Positions 1-13,053 of a DNA stretch of 64,000 bases are shown here, piece by piece; within the stretch, counting starts at the first letter, position 1; every line of letters starts with the position of its first letter. Under the pieces are notes generated by a model. The model was not told where the DNA came from. It made no database searches and was given only the letters and a program-made list of their open reading frames with translations. The stretch covers positions 434,001-498,000 of the forward strand of contig CM041202.1 in NCBI GenBank assembly GCA_023078555.1. Reading direction: 5' to 3'. This DNA comes from Ulva prolifera. Its lineage: Eukaryota > Chlorophyta > Ulvophyceae > Ulvales > Ulvaceae. The position numbers and the translations under genes were made by a program.

Positions 1-3000
1 AGCGGCGGCGTCCGCCAGCAGCGCCTGCGAGCGGCGGCCCCCCTCCGCGTGCACAGCCACAGCTCTTTGCAGTTCGCTCACGGTCGCGGCCAGGGACGCG
101 GCGCGTGCCTGCGCCGCCTCCATGGCCTCCGTCGCCGTCACCGCCGCGGCGTCCGCGGCGCGGCAGCGCGTGTCGGCCGCGACCCGCGCCGCCTCCGCGG
201 CGTCGACGTCGGCGCGCAGCCGCTTCAGGCTGCGGTCGCGCTCGTCGAGCGCAGCACGCAGCAGGCTCACCTGAGTGTCAATGCCGCCCTCCAGAACCTG
301 CGCAATCAGCACTGCATGTCGTGCATGGAATCGGAGTTGCTCTCTGCGTGTTCCTCAACCCTGCCGACCTTCAGAGCTCAGCAATGTTTTGGTCAACATC
401 GTTCACGATGACTTCGTTCTTGTTTCATGAGGCTGGATGAGGTGTACGCGGCTTTACTGCTGTGACAAAGCCGCCAAATTTGCGTACATGGGCAGGTGGC
501 GTGTGTGGCGCCGGCTCCGCGCACCTTCTTCTGCAAAATCAGTTTCTCGGCCATACTCTCAACCTGCCGCGTCTTGGTGCCAAGCTGCCGGTTCAGGGCC
601 GCCTCGGAGTCCGCTGCTGCGGCGGCTGCGGCGCCGACAGCCCGCCGCGCCTCCGCCGCGTCGGCCTCGGCGCCGCGCTGCGCGGCCCGGGCTGCGGCGA
701 CGTCCTGCATGAGGTGCTGCACGCGGCGCTGCAGACCGCAGTGCGCGACTTCTGCCTCCGCGGCCGCCTCTGACGCCGCCTGCTCCTTCCGGGCGATCTG
801 CCGCTTGAGCTGCACTTGAAGCGACGCGTAATTGCCAGTATTGCGGAGCGCCGCGGATCGCAGAGGGCTACTGCTGTGCAGCGCATCAGTGCAACAGCAC
901 CGAAAGGCAGACGTGCATGATCTGGGATCTCAGGATGCTCTGCAGAATCGACATGACGTCCGCTTGGCATCACCACAGCAGGTCCATCGACCGAGTGCCG
1001 CTGTTGCATGGTGCTGTATGCATGCCGCTATCAGACAATCCTGCCTTGTTGCGCTGCTCAACCCGAATGGCCCCCCTGTAGACAGGCAGGATGGACATTG
1101 AAAACAAAGCGCACATCCGAGTTCTCAGCCGTCAGTGCATGGAGCCTGGCATCGGTGTTCGCCGCAGCCTCTCGCAGCCGCGCCGTCCGCTTGTCGGCGG
1201 CAGCCGCTGCATCCTGGGCGGCTGTCACGCTCGCCTCTGCATCAGCCAGCCTGCTCTGCACACGCAGGGCCTTCTGTTGTGCATGAACAGCAGGTGCCCG
1301 AGGGAGGCAAGAGTGATAGCTTTCAGAAGGGCAAGGTCGCTCACGCATGGGCCACGTTGCCACGCATGACCGCATGGGACCTGCCGCATTTTCCAGTGCG
1401 AGTGCCGATGCCTGCCACTCGTAGTACATCGCAGCGACTTGAAGCGGTCGCCACGTGCACATTGCTGCTAACCAGTGGCATCCGCCGCGAGGCACTGCAC
1501 CCGCGCATCACTGACAACCGCAAGACTCGCGACGGCACACAGAACAGCGCCATCCTCGTGTAGCAGCCAGGTAATGCATGGGTCTGCTAAGCTGTATGAT
1601 GGCCGAAGGACAGAGTACGCGAGGGACGCCGGAGGAAAGTAGGGAGTCCATGCAACACACCTGCGCCAGCGTGAGAGCCTCCGCGGCCTGACTGCGGTCA
1701 GAGGCGGCGGCAGCAGCGTCCGCACGTGCCTCGCTTAGCCTCGCCTCGAGCCCCTCGCACTGAGCCTTGTTGTCGTTGGCCTGGCTTTTGATCTCCACCT
1801 GCATGCACAGCGTACGCATCGCGCCGCAGCAGCGGTGCCCGTTCGCATCACCGTTGAGGATCAGGTTTCGCTCCAGCGAACACGGCAAGCAAATCATCGA
1901 AACGATCGCATTTCACCCTGTGATTCATGAATCAGTTGACGAGTTGGCGCCGCCTGTAGGACTGAGGGCCGTGCAGCGCCACCAAACCGCCACCAGGAGG
2001 CTGTGGGGGGAAGAGATCGGCGGCACACCCTCGCCGCATCCAGCTGCTTCTCCGCAGCCTCGACGCGCTCCTGGAACCGCTCCAACTGCACCTGCACAGC
2101 CCTCTGGCCCTCTGCCAGGGCCTCCTCTGCGGCACGGGCCTGCTCCAGTGCTTCACCCGCGGCCGCCTCGGCCGCCGCCCGCCGCTGCTGCTCGCCGGCG
2201 AGGGTGCCGGCGGCGGCGGTGATGTTGGAGTGCGCCGCCGTCTGTGTCTTCGCGAGGGCCTTGCGCGTGGCCTCAAGCATCATCAGGGCCTCCTCCCTGG
2301 ACACCATGCTGCCGTCAGTGCTGCTGCTGCACGCGCCACACCGTGCTGCTGTGAGCATTGCTGCCGCTGTCATGACAGTGCTGGATGCACTGCTCACTGC
2401 ACACGTCATGCTGTGCCTGCAACCACACAGCTAGAGCATGCGGAACTCTTCAATGTGACAGGGCCCAGAGTCCCACGCTGGGGCTGAGATGTGGCTGTAC
2501 TGTGCTGCCAGAACGACGCAGATGTCATTGGCACATTTGCTTCAGCAGCATGGTCGGACATGAAGCAGATGGGGCCAGAGCGCCCTGCGGCGCAGCACAA
2601 ACAGCTCCTTAGGGAAACCAGACGTTCCCTGAAGGCAGAATGCTGCTGAATATGACCACTCGGTGTCCCGGGCGCAATGCAGCTTGCGCATGCACATGCA
2701 TGACAATCACCCACGCCACGACACACGACTTCGCTAGGCGGTGCAGGCCAGCAGACCAGGAGGACGTACATGCATCCACGGCGCGACGCCACTCCCCACA
2801 CAGTGGTACGGACGCGTGATGGAGGCGTGCTGAGAACGCACTTGCTCGTTGACGCGGCGGCGGCGCCCTGCTCGGCGGCAGAATGTCGGGCCTCCAGCAC
2901 CGTGATCTGAGCGCGGGCGGCCTCTAGCATGCTGCTTGCCTGCCGCATGTCGCCCTGGATCGCCTCGAGCTCCGCGGTCAAGGCCTCGCACTGCCCGGCC

Positions 3001-6000
3001 AGCCCAGACGCCTCCACTTGCAGCGAGTCCACCTACACCGCATTATGGTGTGACACCCCAATGCAATGATCAACCCGTCAGACATGAGTGCTTTGACCTA
3101 TTGGCACCAGGGCCGCATGCTGGCAGCGTCGCCATGGAAAGTGCAGCTAGGCGTGACGCCGCCCATCCACAGAGGACTGGCATGCATGCCTCTGTCAATG
3201 CAGTCACTCAAGGTAGTGAGTGTCAAGGAGACTTCTGACAGTCTTCTTCACGTGATGCAGATGTTCCTGCTGTCGGATCTTGAGAGGATCCCTGTGGAGT
3301 GAAGAGTCGCCAGGTGCGCCGGGACATCGGAGTGTTCTGGATTGCCACGCTATGCATTCTGTCACGGTGTGCTGCCCCGCAATGGCCCGAGATCATGGAC
3401 TTTGTTGCAGTGTTCGGTCCCCTCACCCAATGGAATGGAGCAATCGAGCCACACATTGAGATCAGGCACACAGAGCCAACCACAGAAGAGAGAGACTCGT
3501 TAGGCAAATCTAAGGCAGACAAGCCCTTCACCTCTGCGAGGCCGGATAAACCCGCACGGCACCGCGCATTCGGCATGGCGCAAGAACACACCTTGCCACG
3601 CAGCATCGCATTGTCTTCGGACAGCGCCGCCACGTCATCGTGCGCCACCGCCAGCTCCCGCCCCCGCGTGGCGGCGGCCTCCTCCGCGTCCCGCAGCCGC
3701 GCCGCGTGCTCCTCCCGCGCCTCATCGGCCGCGCGGCCGGTGCGCCGCTCCGCCTCACGCTGCGCGTCGGCGGCGGCCCGCAGCGAGGTCAGCTCGTCCT
3801 CTAGCCGCGTGGCTGCCGCCGCCCGCAGTGCGAGCTGCTCCGCCTGCTCTGCCACAGCGGCCTGGCCTTCCCGCACCTGCGCCTCTGTGGCCACCAGAGC
3901 ATCCTGCAGACACCCCCCCCACATGCCCGGTGTAACGTCTCAGCAGTCACTGTAGCATTAGTGCGTCTTCAATGTCCCTCTCATCTGCTAATCTGTAGTG
4001 CCCTACTGTGTGTACATCTAGGACTAGTGTGGGGAAAGCGACACAACGTAGCAGCCACACTTTCGCATCCAGTGGCAGACCACCCCTTCGAGGATCGTGC
4101 AGGCATACTTGCGGCCGCGAAATGAGATTGACATTGTCAACACACACCTGAAGCTTGACCACCTGACTCCGCGCTGCGCCGGCGTCAGCGGTGGCCGCAC
4201 GTTCCCGGTCCTCCGCCGCGGCGACACGCGCCCGCAGCGCTGCCGCCTCGGCCTCCTGCGCCGCCCGCAGCCGCGCCAGGCTATCGTCGTAGCTCGCCTG
4301 CAGGCCGGCCATCGCCGCGAGGGAGTCCTCATGCGTGTGTGCCGCCCGAGCCTCGCGCTCCGCCTCCGCACTGTCCCGCCGCGCCTCCGCCTCGGCAACC
4401 TGCATGCCCCCGCTGAACTACGAGCACTGAACTACAATAAGCCATCGAAGCAGGTCAGCGCTGCAGCACTGACACCGGCTTGTAAGCTGTAGACGCATAT
4501 GTTGCAGATCGGACACAACCACCCCCCTGAACACGCAGGCGGCGAGACGCAGCCCATCACCGCAGCCTCGCTGTGTCCGCCTGTCGTCATGCAGCCTGTC
4601 CAAATCATCACCCCCCCACACCGTGGCAACCTCACGCCACGTGCCTTCACAGGAGAGGCGCGGAGCAGGGGGATGCATGTGTGAGGGAGGACCGGCCACA
4701 CACCTTGTCCTCGAGCCGGGCTGTCACGCTGCGAATCTCCTCTGCGGCCGCAGCCGCCGTGCGCGTGATGGCCGTGTCCCGGTCGTCCTGTGCGCGCCGC
4801 ACGCGCTCGTCCGCGTCCCGCCGCAGCCGGTCCACCTCGGCGTCCTTGTCGCGCAGCGCCTCATCGCGCGCCGCACGCAGCTCGATCGCATGCTGCGCCC
4901 GAACCGCCGCGGCGTCGGCCGCGGAGGAGCGGCGCAGCTCGGCGAGCTCGGAGTCGAGGCCGTGGAGGCGCTCCGCCGCCTCGCTGTTCACGCGCCGCAG
5001 CTCCTTTGACAGCTCCTCGCACTGCATCGCACACGGGTAAGTGCACGAAAAGCAGTGGAGGAATAGGAGGGCAGGGGCTGCAAAGGGCTGGTGGCGCTCG
5101 CACCCACACTGCACCACGACTGAATCTACAAGGCCGCGATTTCGTGGTCGGTGGACGCTGGGTTGAGGCGTGCTGCCGGAGTGCGTGGGTGAAGACGTGC
5201 ATATGCGTCCGTTTACGAGGCTTGCACCCGCAGGTGTGTGTGTGGCGAAGATGTGCGCATGCAAGCATGAAGACGGCCACAACCACAGGGGCATTGACTC
5301 GAGCTCATGGCTGCCAGTGCCATGTGTGCGCAAAAGTGTACAGGCACACATGGACCTCTCGTTGCCAGACGCATGGCTCGTTCTTGTTGCCTGGCCCTAT
5401 TCGGGGCGGCAGCCCCATAATTGGCGATGTGGCCGAGCATAGCCAAGCACAGGTGCGCACCTCCTCCTGCAGAGCGTGCTTCATCGCCTGCGCCTCGGCC
5501 AGCTGCCCCGTGGCCTCCTCAGCCCGCCTCTGCAGGGCCTCGCACTGCTTGCGCACGTCCGCCACCGCCTCCTGAGCCTCCTGCAGAGCCGCAGCCTTGC
5601 TGCGCAGGGTGGCGCGCTCCACGCCGGCCTCCTCCTCCGCCGCCGCCGTGCTCGCGAGCGCCTTGCTCAGCTTCAGCGTCTTGTCGTGTAGCTCCAGGTC
5701 CAGCGCGTCTGCCTGCGATTGCGGCGCGGACATCACCCGTCTGGTAGTCCTCCAGGCAAGGTGAATGTCGCGATGTTGCATGCACGCGTGGATGCATCTG
5801 TGCAGGCATGTCTGGTTGTGGTGAGCAGTGCACAAATCCCGCTGCAGGGCTCGCACGCAGTTAAAAAAAAAAAAAAGGTTCAGATCTTGACGCAGCGTCA
5901 CCCGCCGCACAGGCACGAAGGAGTAGGGGAAGCAGGGGTGACATCTGCCAGCGATGAGGCAAAGGCTGCAGGTACAGGGTGAGATGGCTCTGTGGTGATC

Positions 6001-7931
6001 ACATCCGCAGCCGCGCCGCGGTAGGGCCCCACCTTAGTGCGCTCCGAAGCGAGCCGCTTCTCCAGCTCCTCAACGGTGGCTTCCAGGGCAGCCACCCTGG
6101 ACTGGGCGGCCTGCGACTTGACGGCCGCGGAGTCGGCGGCTTCGACCGCAGAGGAGCGCTCCCGGTCGCGCTCCCCGAGGCGCTGAGTCAGAGTCTGCAT
6201 CTCGAGCTCGGCGTCCAGGAGGGCCTTGCGCAGCCGCGCGAGGTCGCACGTGGCTGCCTCTGCACGGCCGTCTGCATCTGCTGCCTGCTTTCTGGCGAGC
6301 GACAGCTGCACACCATGCATCGCATAAGCGTTCAGTGGCCATACAACTTCCGACTCCACACTGTTGACCGCGCAGGTACATAATTGATCCTGGCATCCTG
6401 AGAGGTTCTTCATTCATCCGAGAACATGCAACGCTGCCGGCGCTCGCCCGTTGCCCTTGAAGCACACAGCGCGCAGATATATGCACACATCATCCAGCGA
6501 TCCATTTAATCGCACACATCTTTGAGAGCCATGCCAATGCCTGGCTAGTCATATGCGTGGCTGTCAGCTCCAGGCCAGGCGACAGGCCAGGAGATAGCGG
6601 ATCTCACCTGTTCGGAAAGGACTGCATGATCGGCACTGAACATGCGCTGACTGTCGTGGCTGTTTGCAGTCGTGCTGGGCGACCAGTGGGGCCCAGGCCT
6701 CAGAGGTGGCGGTGTGCTGGCCCCCGTGGCCAGCTGAGCGCCTCCACTACCGCGCCTGAGCTCCAATTCGCACCTGGCGTCCGCGAGCTGCCGACGTGTT
6801 GCATCCAGCTCGTGCGCGAGGGATGCCGTGTGCGCGTCGCCCGCCACAGGTGTGGACGCGCGTGCATATACAGCTGCCTGAGAACGCGCTTCCTGCATAC
6901 TTGATTACATATGGAACTCCGATGCGGAGGCATCGCTAGCTAGTGAGTCGGCAGGCATGCTGGTCAGCAACCTAAACGGTCACACCAGAACAGCATGCTT
7001 GATGAGTCTGGAACAGCATGCTGGATGAGTCTAGAAGATCCGGCCGTGACATTTCTGCAGGCTCACCCAGGCCACACAGGCAGGATAGGCTGAGGAGAGC
7101 ACACCGCAAGCTGGATACACAGTAAATTCTTCTCGTCTTTCAGCTTTGCATTTTCCGCAGCAACTGATCTTGAGCACGGTGGCGGACACTGCGAGGTCTC
7201 AGCTACATACGAATGCTGCGCCACAGAGTCGTACGGTATGGTTGATGGTACATGAGGTGTGTGTGGGGCACTGGACTGGGCTGGACTGCCAGGCCATGCG
7301 CACCCAGTACCCGCTCTTGCCGCCCAGGGACGCTCATGCTGGGAAGGAGACACATGCTGCGAGTGGCCAGCTGCATGACGATCTCTCAATGCATCCTCAA
7401 GCAGGCCGCAGCGATGTTCTGCTGCATCTGCTCGCAACGTTTCCGAGTGCAATTCGCTCTCCTTGGCTTTCACAATTTCTTTCAGGTCTTCCGCAGCTGA
7501 CATGCTGCAATTCCGGAACGCTGTTGCTGTGAAATAGTCAGTGACAGCATTGCGAGATGAATGGTGATGATTCAGGCACAGTGCAGAATGTACAGCTGTG
7601 ATTGGACCGAAGCGTACCATTCCATCGCTGTGTGCTGGAACTGCCTACATTTCGCTTCAGACTCATACAGACGGCGCCCCACCAGTCTCTCCAGTCTGGC
7701 AGACTTTTTGTCGCCACCAAGACACAACGCTGCCAGGAAATCATCCACAATAGACGCCACCTCATCGTCTGTGTCAAATGCTTGCTTTGGTGTGCTGCAT
7801 CCATGAGGGCGGACGCCAGCGCTTCGTGGAGACTCCCAATCTTGGAATGTTATTTCAAGATTCTCATGGCCCCTTGCTTCGCGCCCTCTGTAACGGCCTT
7901 TGGCTCCTATACTGCGTTGATGTTGGCACAT
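1..7931 (-). CDS. Long coiled-coil protein, 3' end beyond window
   Basis: Fourteen minus-strand exons join in one frame: 7931-7618, 7504-7105, 6892-6608, 6305-6033, 5712-5461, 5021-4704, 4399-4148, 3903-3592, 3032-2842, 2296-2029, 1798-1661, 1273-1115, 809-525 and 270-1. They give about 1239 residues with no stop yet. Eleven of the 13 introns are phase 0; the other two (after the first and ninth exons) are phase 2. Donors are GTGTG, GTGCG, GTACG, GTGAG or GTGGG; acceptors end in CAG, with one TAG. The product is almost entirely Ala/Glu/Arg/Gln heptad sequence, for example LEDELTSLRAAADAQ and EELSKELRRVNSEAAERL, typical of golgin, centrosomal or myosin-tail-like rods. The N-terminal 230 residues are less repetitive, with a Pro/Ser-rich stretch near residues 140-190. 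No globular domain is recognisable, so the function is unknown; an intracellular scaffold or tether is an inference. The ATG at 7931 is the first in frame, but an upstream exon is possible. Exon structure is well supported; identity is not. Confidence 0.72.
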
Positions 7932-8408
7932 CTAGCCAACAAGGCCTCTCACTGGCAAATCAGCATGCACTTATGAACACAGCCCGAAACGCTCCAACAT
8001 TATAAGACGTCAAGCACTGAACATCTTGCACACCTGGGCGGTCTCGTCCACTTTGCTGTGCGCTGTGCCAACATCGATCCCTGTCTCCGCTGCGGGGAGA
8101 GCGCCTGGTCGACATCAGGAGACATGTAAGACCATTAGTACCTTATTACACCATTTCCATGCCGCAAATTAGTTGTATAGCTTTACCATGGCCAGTTTTG
8201 CAATCTGCTCAGGTGCTGCAGTGCACTTGGTTCCGGTATCGGGTGCGCCCTGATACGCCGGGAGCAGCGAATACGCCAAGACAAATGGCTACGGCCACAT
8301 GGAATGAGCACAGTGCTGCGATAGGCTGGTATCCAATGTCTTGCGTGCAGGAGCATATTTGCCGTTGCTTCAATTGGACACACACCCGCATTTTGTCGGA
8401 CCTCCACG

Positions 8409-8693
8409 GTGAACGCAACGGGCCATGTGGAAGAGCTGTTCATGGAAGATGACCCCAAGGTCACGCGAGCCAATCGTTATCTGATTGGACGTGGATATAT
8501 CTTCGAAGCGTTCGTTGCGTTGAGGTGCCAGGCGATGGTATACTCTCGAGAGAAATCAGTCTGCTACTCGCGCAAGAATGGATCGTGTCCAGAATGCAAA
8601 AGTAGACTACAATATTCAGGAGATGCTTTGTACAGATGTCGCTTCCACAATAGCAAACGTTTCACAATTATGAATTTTTGCTGCAGAATGTGA
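8409..8693 (+). CDS. Possible zinc-ribbon protein fragment
   Basis: An open frame ending in TGA at 8693 reads through a four-cysteine pattern: VCYSR, then CPEC, then LYRC about 14 residues later. This spacing and the preceding strand-like segment FVALRCQAMVYSREKSVC recall the C-terminal zinc ribbon of replication protein A large subunits and RPA-like proteins. That comparison is from memory of the pattern only. There is no convincing ATG at the left edge (the frame opens on GTG), so an upstream exon in the 8030-8400 stretch would be needed. It could instead be a remnant of a mobile element, since RPA-like genes travel with some of them. It lies tail to tail with gene A. Confidence 0.3.
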   Translation: MNATGHVEELFMEDDPKVTRANRYLIGRGYIFEAFVALRCQAMVYSREKSVCYSRKNGSCPECKSRLQYSGDALYRCRFHNSKRFTIMNFCCRM

Positions 8694-8786
8694 GGGACCA
8701 CTCTGGTGAGAGGACGTGTTGCACGTCCTGCCAACTAGAAAATTCCTTTTGGCTTAGTGAATGTTAAGGCAGGTAACATGTCAGCG

Positions 8787-8791
8787 TTACA
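8787..8791 (-). terminator. Putative TGTAA poly(A) signal of gene A
   Basis: TGTAA on the minus strand lies about 160 bases after the stop of gene A. TGTAA is the usual chlorophyte polyadenylation signal. The pentamer is short, so this is only positional support. Confidence 0.35.
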
Positions 8792-8948
8792 ATAAACTTG
8801 ATCGCATATAGGATACTTCAATCTGCCTCTCCAGCATGTATCATTGCCATTCTACATCATTATTTGCTACAGTATCTACTCAGTCTGGCTGATATGAGCA
8901 TCAGCCATGACCCCCGTACTGGTGAATACCACATCCCACTGCAGTTGC

Positions 8949-11900
8949 TTAGTTCTTGCCGCGGCTGGTGGATTTAGCACTGGCCTTGCGACGGAACACG
9001 GTGCGGCCACCCCTGCGGCCAGCCTTCTTCACGCCCTTAGCACCACGTTTGGGGATGCGGCGCTTGGGGGTGTTACGCTTGGCGTTGCGGCGCTTGTTCA
9101 GGTTGCGCTTGGCGTTGTGGCGTTTGGGGGTGTTCTTCTTGGAGGTGGTCTTCTTGGGGTATGCGGGCACCTCCTGGACAGGGTGTGTTGGCTTCGTGTA
9201 GTCGCCATGCACAGTAATCTTGGTGGTGGTGGTGGGGCCGATGTGTACTGAGGGGTCAAGCACGACCTTGCAGACGCCCCAGGCGTGCACAGACGCATCA
9301 GCGATGATCTTGGCAATGGCTGGCGCAGCAGCCTTCACGATGACGGTCTTGGTGTGCTCCTCAAGGAAGAAGTCCTTGCCTGCACGCACAACAGCGATGT
9401 TACACAAATGCCTTGTCACACCACACCTGAGCACTGTGTTGCAATGTGAGAGTACGCAGAATCGCTGACTGACGTGTGTCTTGGTGTGAGTCATTTGGCA
9501 CATGCGATAGTCAGAACAGAGTGCTGCGGAATTGTATGCGGAAAAACATGTAGGATGCACCCTTTCTGATCAAACGAGCACGTCTCTCGTGACAAACAAT
9601 AGGCGGAGGGAGTACTCACTTGTGCACTGCTCGAAGTAGATTTTGGAGTAAGCTGTGGCGAGGACGTCCTCGATGGCGGTGGTCATGGCAGAGTACTTGA
9701 CATCGCACTGGCCAAAGCACTGGGACGAAGCCTGAGCATAGCCAGCGGACCAAGCAGTGGCCACAGCCTGCACAGAGCAGCAGATGTTAAATGTATGTGG
9801 TACACATGTGACATTCACCTGCAGTGTCATCATATACATGTCATATTAGATGTTCAAGGAGCTGCAAGAGCAGGACACCGCACAACTGCACTGTTGAGAC
9901 CTGGTTGTGAAAAGTGCATTCAAACATAATTGCATAGCATGCATGCTGGCCTGCAATGCAACGGGAATGCTTATGTGCTCCGTGCGGGGCTCCAATCCTT
10001 GGCTGGAATGCGATGGTGCGCGCTCGTGCGCGGCCTAGTGCCATAACTGCGTGAGTGGATTGGCGTGTGCGTTCATATGTAGCAACGGCTCGATGCCCGG
10101 CCTCTGTCCTTTGTAACGACATACAATGTAGAACGACATGCAATGTAGATCAGAGACAGGCGTCTACCCGTGAATGATTGTGTGGGAGGTATGAGGCAGG
10201 GAGCACACACCTTGGCGGTCTTGGTGATGTCAGCCTTGCCCATGGCGCAGCCGTAGGCTCCCTCGCCAACAATGAAGCAGGACGAGGACACCTCAGTCAC
10301 AGCGATAGCCATAGCCTCAGCGACAGCCTGCACGTTGAAACACCTAAGACGCCGATGTGTATCCAGACACTCATGATGTCACTTCCCAGTGCACTCGATG
10401 ATGCACCGGTACCAAGAACAGGTGACAATTTCAGCTCCGGCATGATATGCACTGACCGTGATTCCATAACCTCACAACGAATGACAACTTGCGCAAAGGA
10501 TTTGATAGATTATACGCGCGCACCTTTGCCTCGACGTCGTAGTACTCGGTCGCGACGTTGCCCAGGCAGGCGCTGGCACCAGCCGTTACATAGGCCGCAG
10601 CGAGCGCATCAACGACGTACTCGTCAGTGGACGCCTCAAGGTCGATTCTGCAGCCAGCAAGGTTGAGATCGCCTTTCTCGCCAGCACCCACGAGCGCAAA
10701 GGCAGAGCCGGAGCACTTCTCATCCTCCGCACGCGCCTCGATGATCGCCAGCGCGAAGGCCTCAACAGTAGCCTCCTCGTACGCCCGGGTGTACACGTCG
10801 TAATCATCTTTGACCACAGAATTCTCCTCAGTAGCCTTGCCATAGAAGTATGGCTCGAGCTGGGCGGTAGCCTTCAGATAGATCTGCTCGAAGCTCTTCA
10901 CAATGGCCTTGCCAGCAGCTGAGCACTTGCCGCAGGTCTTCGCCTTAGCCTGGGCCAGAGCGAAAGCGGAGGCGATGCCGGTAGCCTGAGCATATGCGAA
11001 AGACTTGCCATTGACCTTGTACTCAGCGTTGCCCGCTGCATGCCAGGCTGTGGGTCAAAGCTTTGTCACAAATCACATCCTTGTACACAAACCAAATCGG
11101 CCAAATGGAGTGCACGTGCGATTCCTGTCATGCAAGAAAATCCGGCATTACGGCTGTGTAGGAGCGATTGCCCCTTGAATGCTGAGCCACCTTCTCAAAG
11201 CAGATGTTGCTGCTTCAATTGTCTTCAGACTTCAGACCTCGTGTACAAGTCTATAGGATCACTTACAACACTCAGCAGATGGGCAGCAAAAGGGCAGGAG
11301 TACGCACTTGCGATGCAGTTGACGCTCACGTCCACCATCGCTTCTGCAAACACCTTAGCGGTGGCGTGGGCGGCGCCAACAGCGTGGTCGTATGGATCTG
11401 AACCATCATAGCACAGAGCAGCATTGACCTTCTTGACTGCACATACATGAAGGGTGTTACTGGTACAGTGCATGTCAAGCTCCACCGAGCCCAACCTTCA
11501 GGAGTTTCGTGGTTGAGAACGACACCAAGTGCCGTCATGCATATGGTGTCACGGCAACCCTGCCCTCGTTCCTGTACAGGAACATGCGTGCACCCACGAC
11601 CCAGAATCGTGCTTCAACACGGGGCAACAATAATATGGTAGAACCAAACAATTGTGCAATTGACCATAAGCGCAGCATGCTGCAACACATATACGATGTG
11701 ATTGCGTGGCCGCTGTCCGGACTGGGCAGCACGAGAGGCGAGCGCACCGGCGACAGCAGCCACGTGCTCGGAGTGGGACGATGCGCTCGAGATGGAGCTG
11801 ATCTTGCAGCTGGCCTTGCTCTCTGCATGACAAGCAGGAGCGTGTCAGCCCGACGTACGGTTGTTTATGAACCAGTGCATGGCTAGCAGTGAGAGGCAAC

Positions 11901-12055
11901 AGGTGGCCAGTCCACAGCACTTGCTCACAGCAACATCGATGCATCACACAGGCATATGTTGTGGCTGGCAGGGCAGTACCGTAGGTCTTGGCTGCGAAGC
12001 CTTCGCCGGTGACAGCCAGCAAGGCTGTGCCTGCAACCAGAGTCTTGAGGCCCAT
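8949..12055 (-). CDS. Gene A: secreted Ala/Cys-rich protein with Lys-rich tail
   Basis: Seven exons on the minus strand: 12055-11980, 11822-11748, 11436-11308, 11035-10524, 10327-10211, 9767-9620 and 9379-8949, giving 495 residues. The start is fixed by a signal peptide beginning MGLKTLVAGTALL, cut near residue 21. Residues 26-400 form a module rich in alternating Ala and hydrophobic residues, with 14 cysteines including KTCGKC and QCFGQC. The last exon carries a Thr/Pro linker (TTTTKITVHGDYTKPTHP) and then about 80 residues dominated by Lys and Arg (KRHNAKRNLNKRR). An even cysteine number plus a signal peptide suggests an oxidised extracellular protein. I do not recognise the family. Intron 2 interrupts the segment between the first two module cysteines and is absent in C, D and E; conversely exon 4 is one 512-base block where those genes have an intron. 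Role inferred only: a structural or matrix protein binding polyanions. Confidence 0.85.
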
Positions 12056-12099
12056 CGTTGGTTTCCTGCAGCAATTAAATTGCAATAGATTGCCATGGA

Positions 12100-12880
12100 T
12101 CACTTACATTTAGGATCACGAATCAGACAGGTGCAGCAGGTGTTTTACATGACGTATGCAGTGTGCACAAACTCACAAAGCAATTGCACCGTGCACCAGC
12201 CGTGGTGTGGGGAAAAACAAGCATGCTTTCTCCCAGATCTCCCAGATCTCCCAGAGAAGCAGATCAAGCAGATGCCGTGTAGCGGCCGCGCGTGCACGCC
12301 TTGATCTGGTGATCATGATGAGTCGCGACATGAGACGTACGTACGCCACCTAGATGTGCATGCAGAATCATCACAGCGCTATGACGTACTACATGCATGT
12401 ATCATGGCATCGTACAGAGCTAGATGCAAACTTATCAGGCACAGCGTTCGATCGATCGCGCAATACTGACACAGCCGCAGGTTGCGGCTGTGCACGAACA
12501 GGCGCCGGCTGAGCTCAGCTGAGCCAAACACCTCAAAATCAAAGAAGTACGACGCGTTAATAGTGAGGGACTATAGTCGCTTGCTCGTAGATCTAAGTGG
12601 CCGATATCGCCGCACATTGCGTAGTATATATTCCTGCAGGAATATGCTTGCGGCCGGGATTTGCGTGTACGCAGCAAGCGCCAAAATGTGGTTCAGTGGA
12701 ATCATGCGCATGCTGCCGTTTAAGGTCTATGTTCATGCCCAGAATTGACCAGGGGAGTGTGCAGCCATACCTGATTGGAATTGAACCCTTGCTGCTATTG
12801 GCCGCCACGAATGAATTGCTTAATGAAATAGACAGCTATTCAAGCAACAAGGACTGTAAGTATCGACCAGGACAACATGC
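12100..12880. other. Probable 5' leader or leader intron of gene A; nothing else seen
   Basis: About 780 bases separate the gene A start codon from its putative TATA box. No coding frame with splice support is visible. It holds a threefold repeat of the 9-mer CCAGATCTC near 12232-12257 and an 18-bp palindrome ATATTCCTGCAGGAATAT near 12630-12647. The distance suggests a 5' UTR intron, as does the similar 685-base gap upstream of gene B. Confidence 0.35.
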
Positions 12881-12881
12881 C

Positions 12882-12889
12882 TATTTATA
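12882..12889 (-). promoter_or_regulatory. TATA box of gene A
   Basis: The minus strand reads TATAAATA here, 827 bases before the ATG. The same octamer precedes gene B at a similar distance, which makes a chance match less likely. Confidence 0.5.
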
Positions 12890-13003
12890 GATCTGGCAGA
12901 GCACGGCGACACAGCCTCTATGTTTTCAAGATGCCTATCGTTAGACGGCTCGATCGACGGCGCGATCTGCACATGTGCATGCCGTGGCAGCTGCTCCTGC
13001 CTC

Positions 13004-13053
13004 TGACGTAATCGGGGCGTTGCTACGCGTATGAAGATGCATGATTACGTCAT
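13004..13053. promoter_or_regulatory. Inverted pair of bZIP-type TGACGTAATC sites upstream of gene A
   Basis: TGACGTAATC at 13004-13013 and its exact reverse complement GATTACGTCA at 13044-13053 face each other across 30 bases, about 115-165 bases upstream of the TATA box. TGACGTAA is a classic CRE/bZIP core. A GCAGCTGC box lies 10-20 bases to the left. Gene B has TGACGTAATC, a TGACGTA core and GCAGCTGC in the corresponding place, so this looks like a shared promoter module. Confidence 0.45.

Noticed and set aside
11640-11748. Extension of exon 2 of gene A past AAVAG
   Set aside because: Cutting at the GTGCGC donor restores the x27 cysteine spacing seen in C and D, and the read-through peptide does not align.
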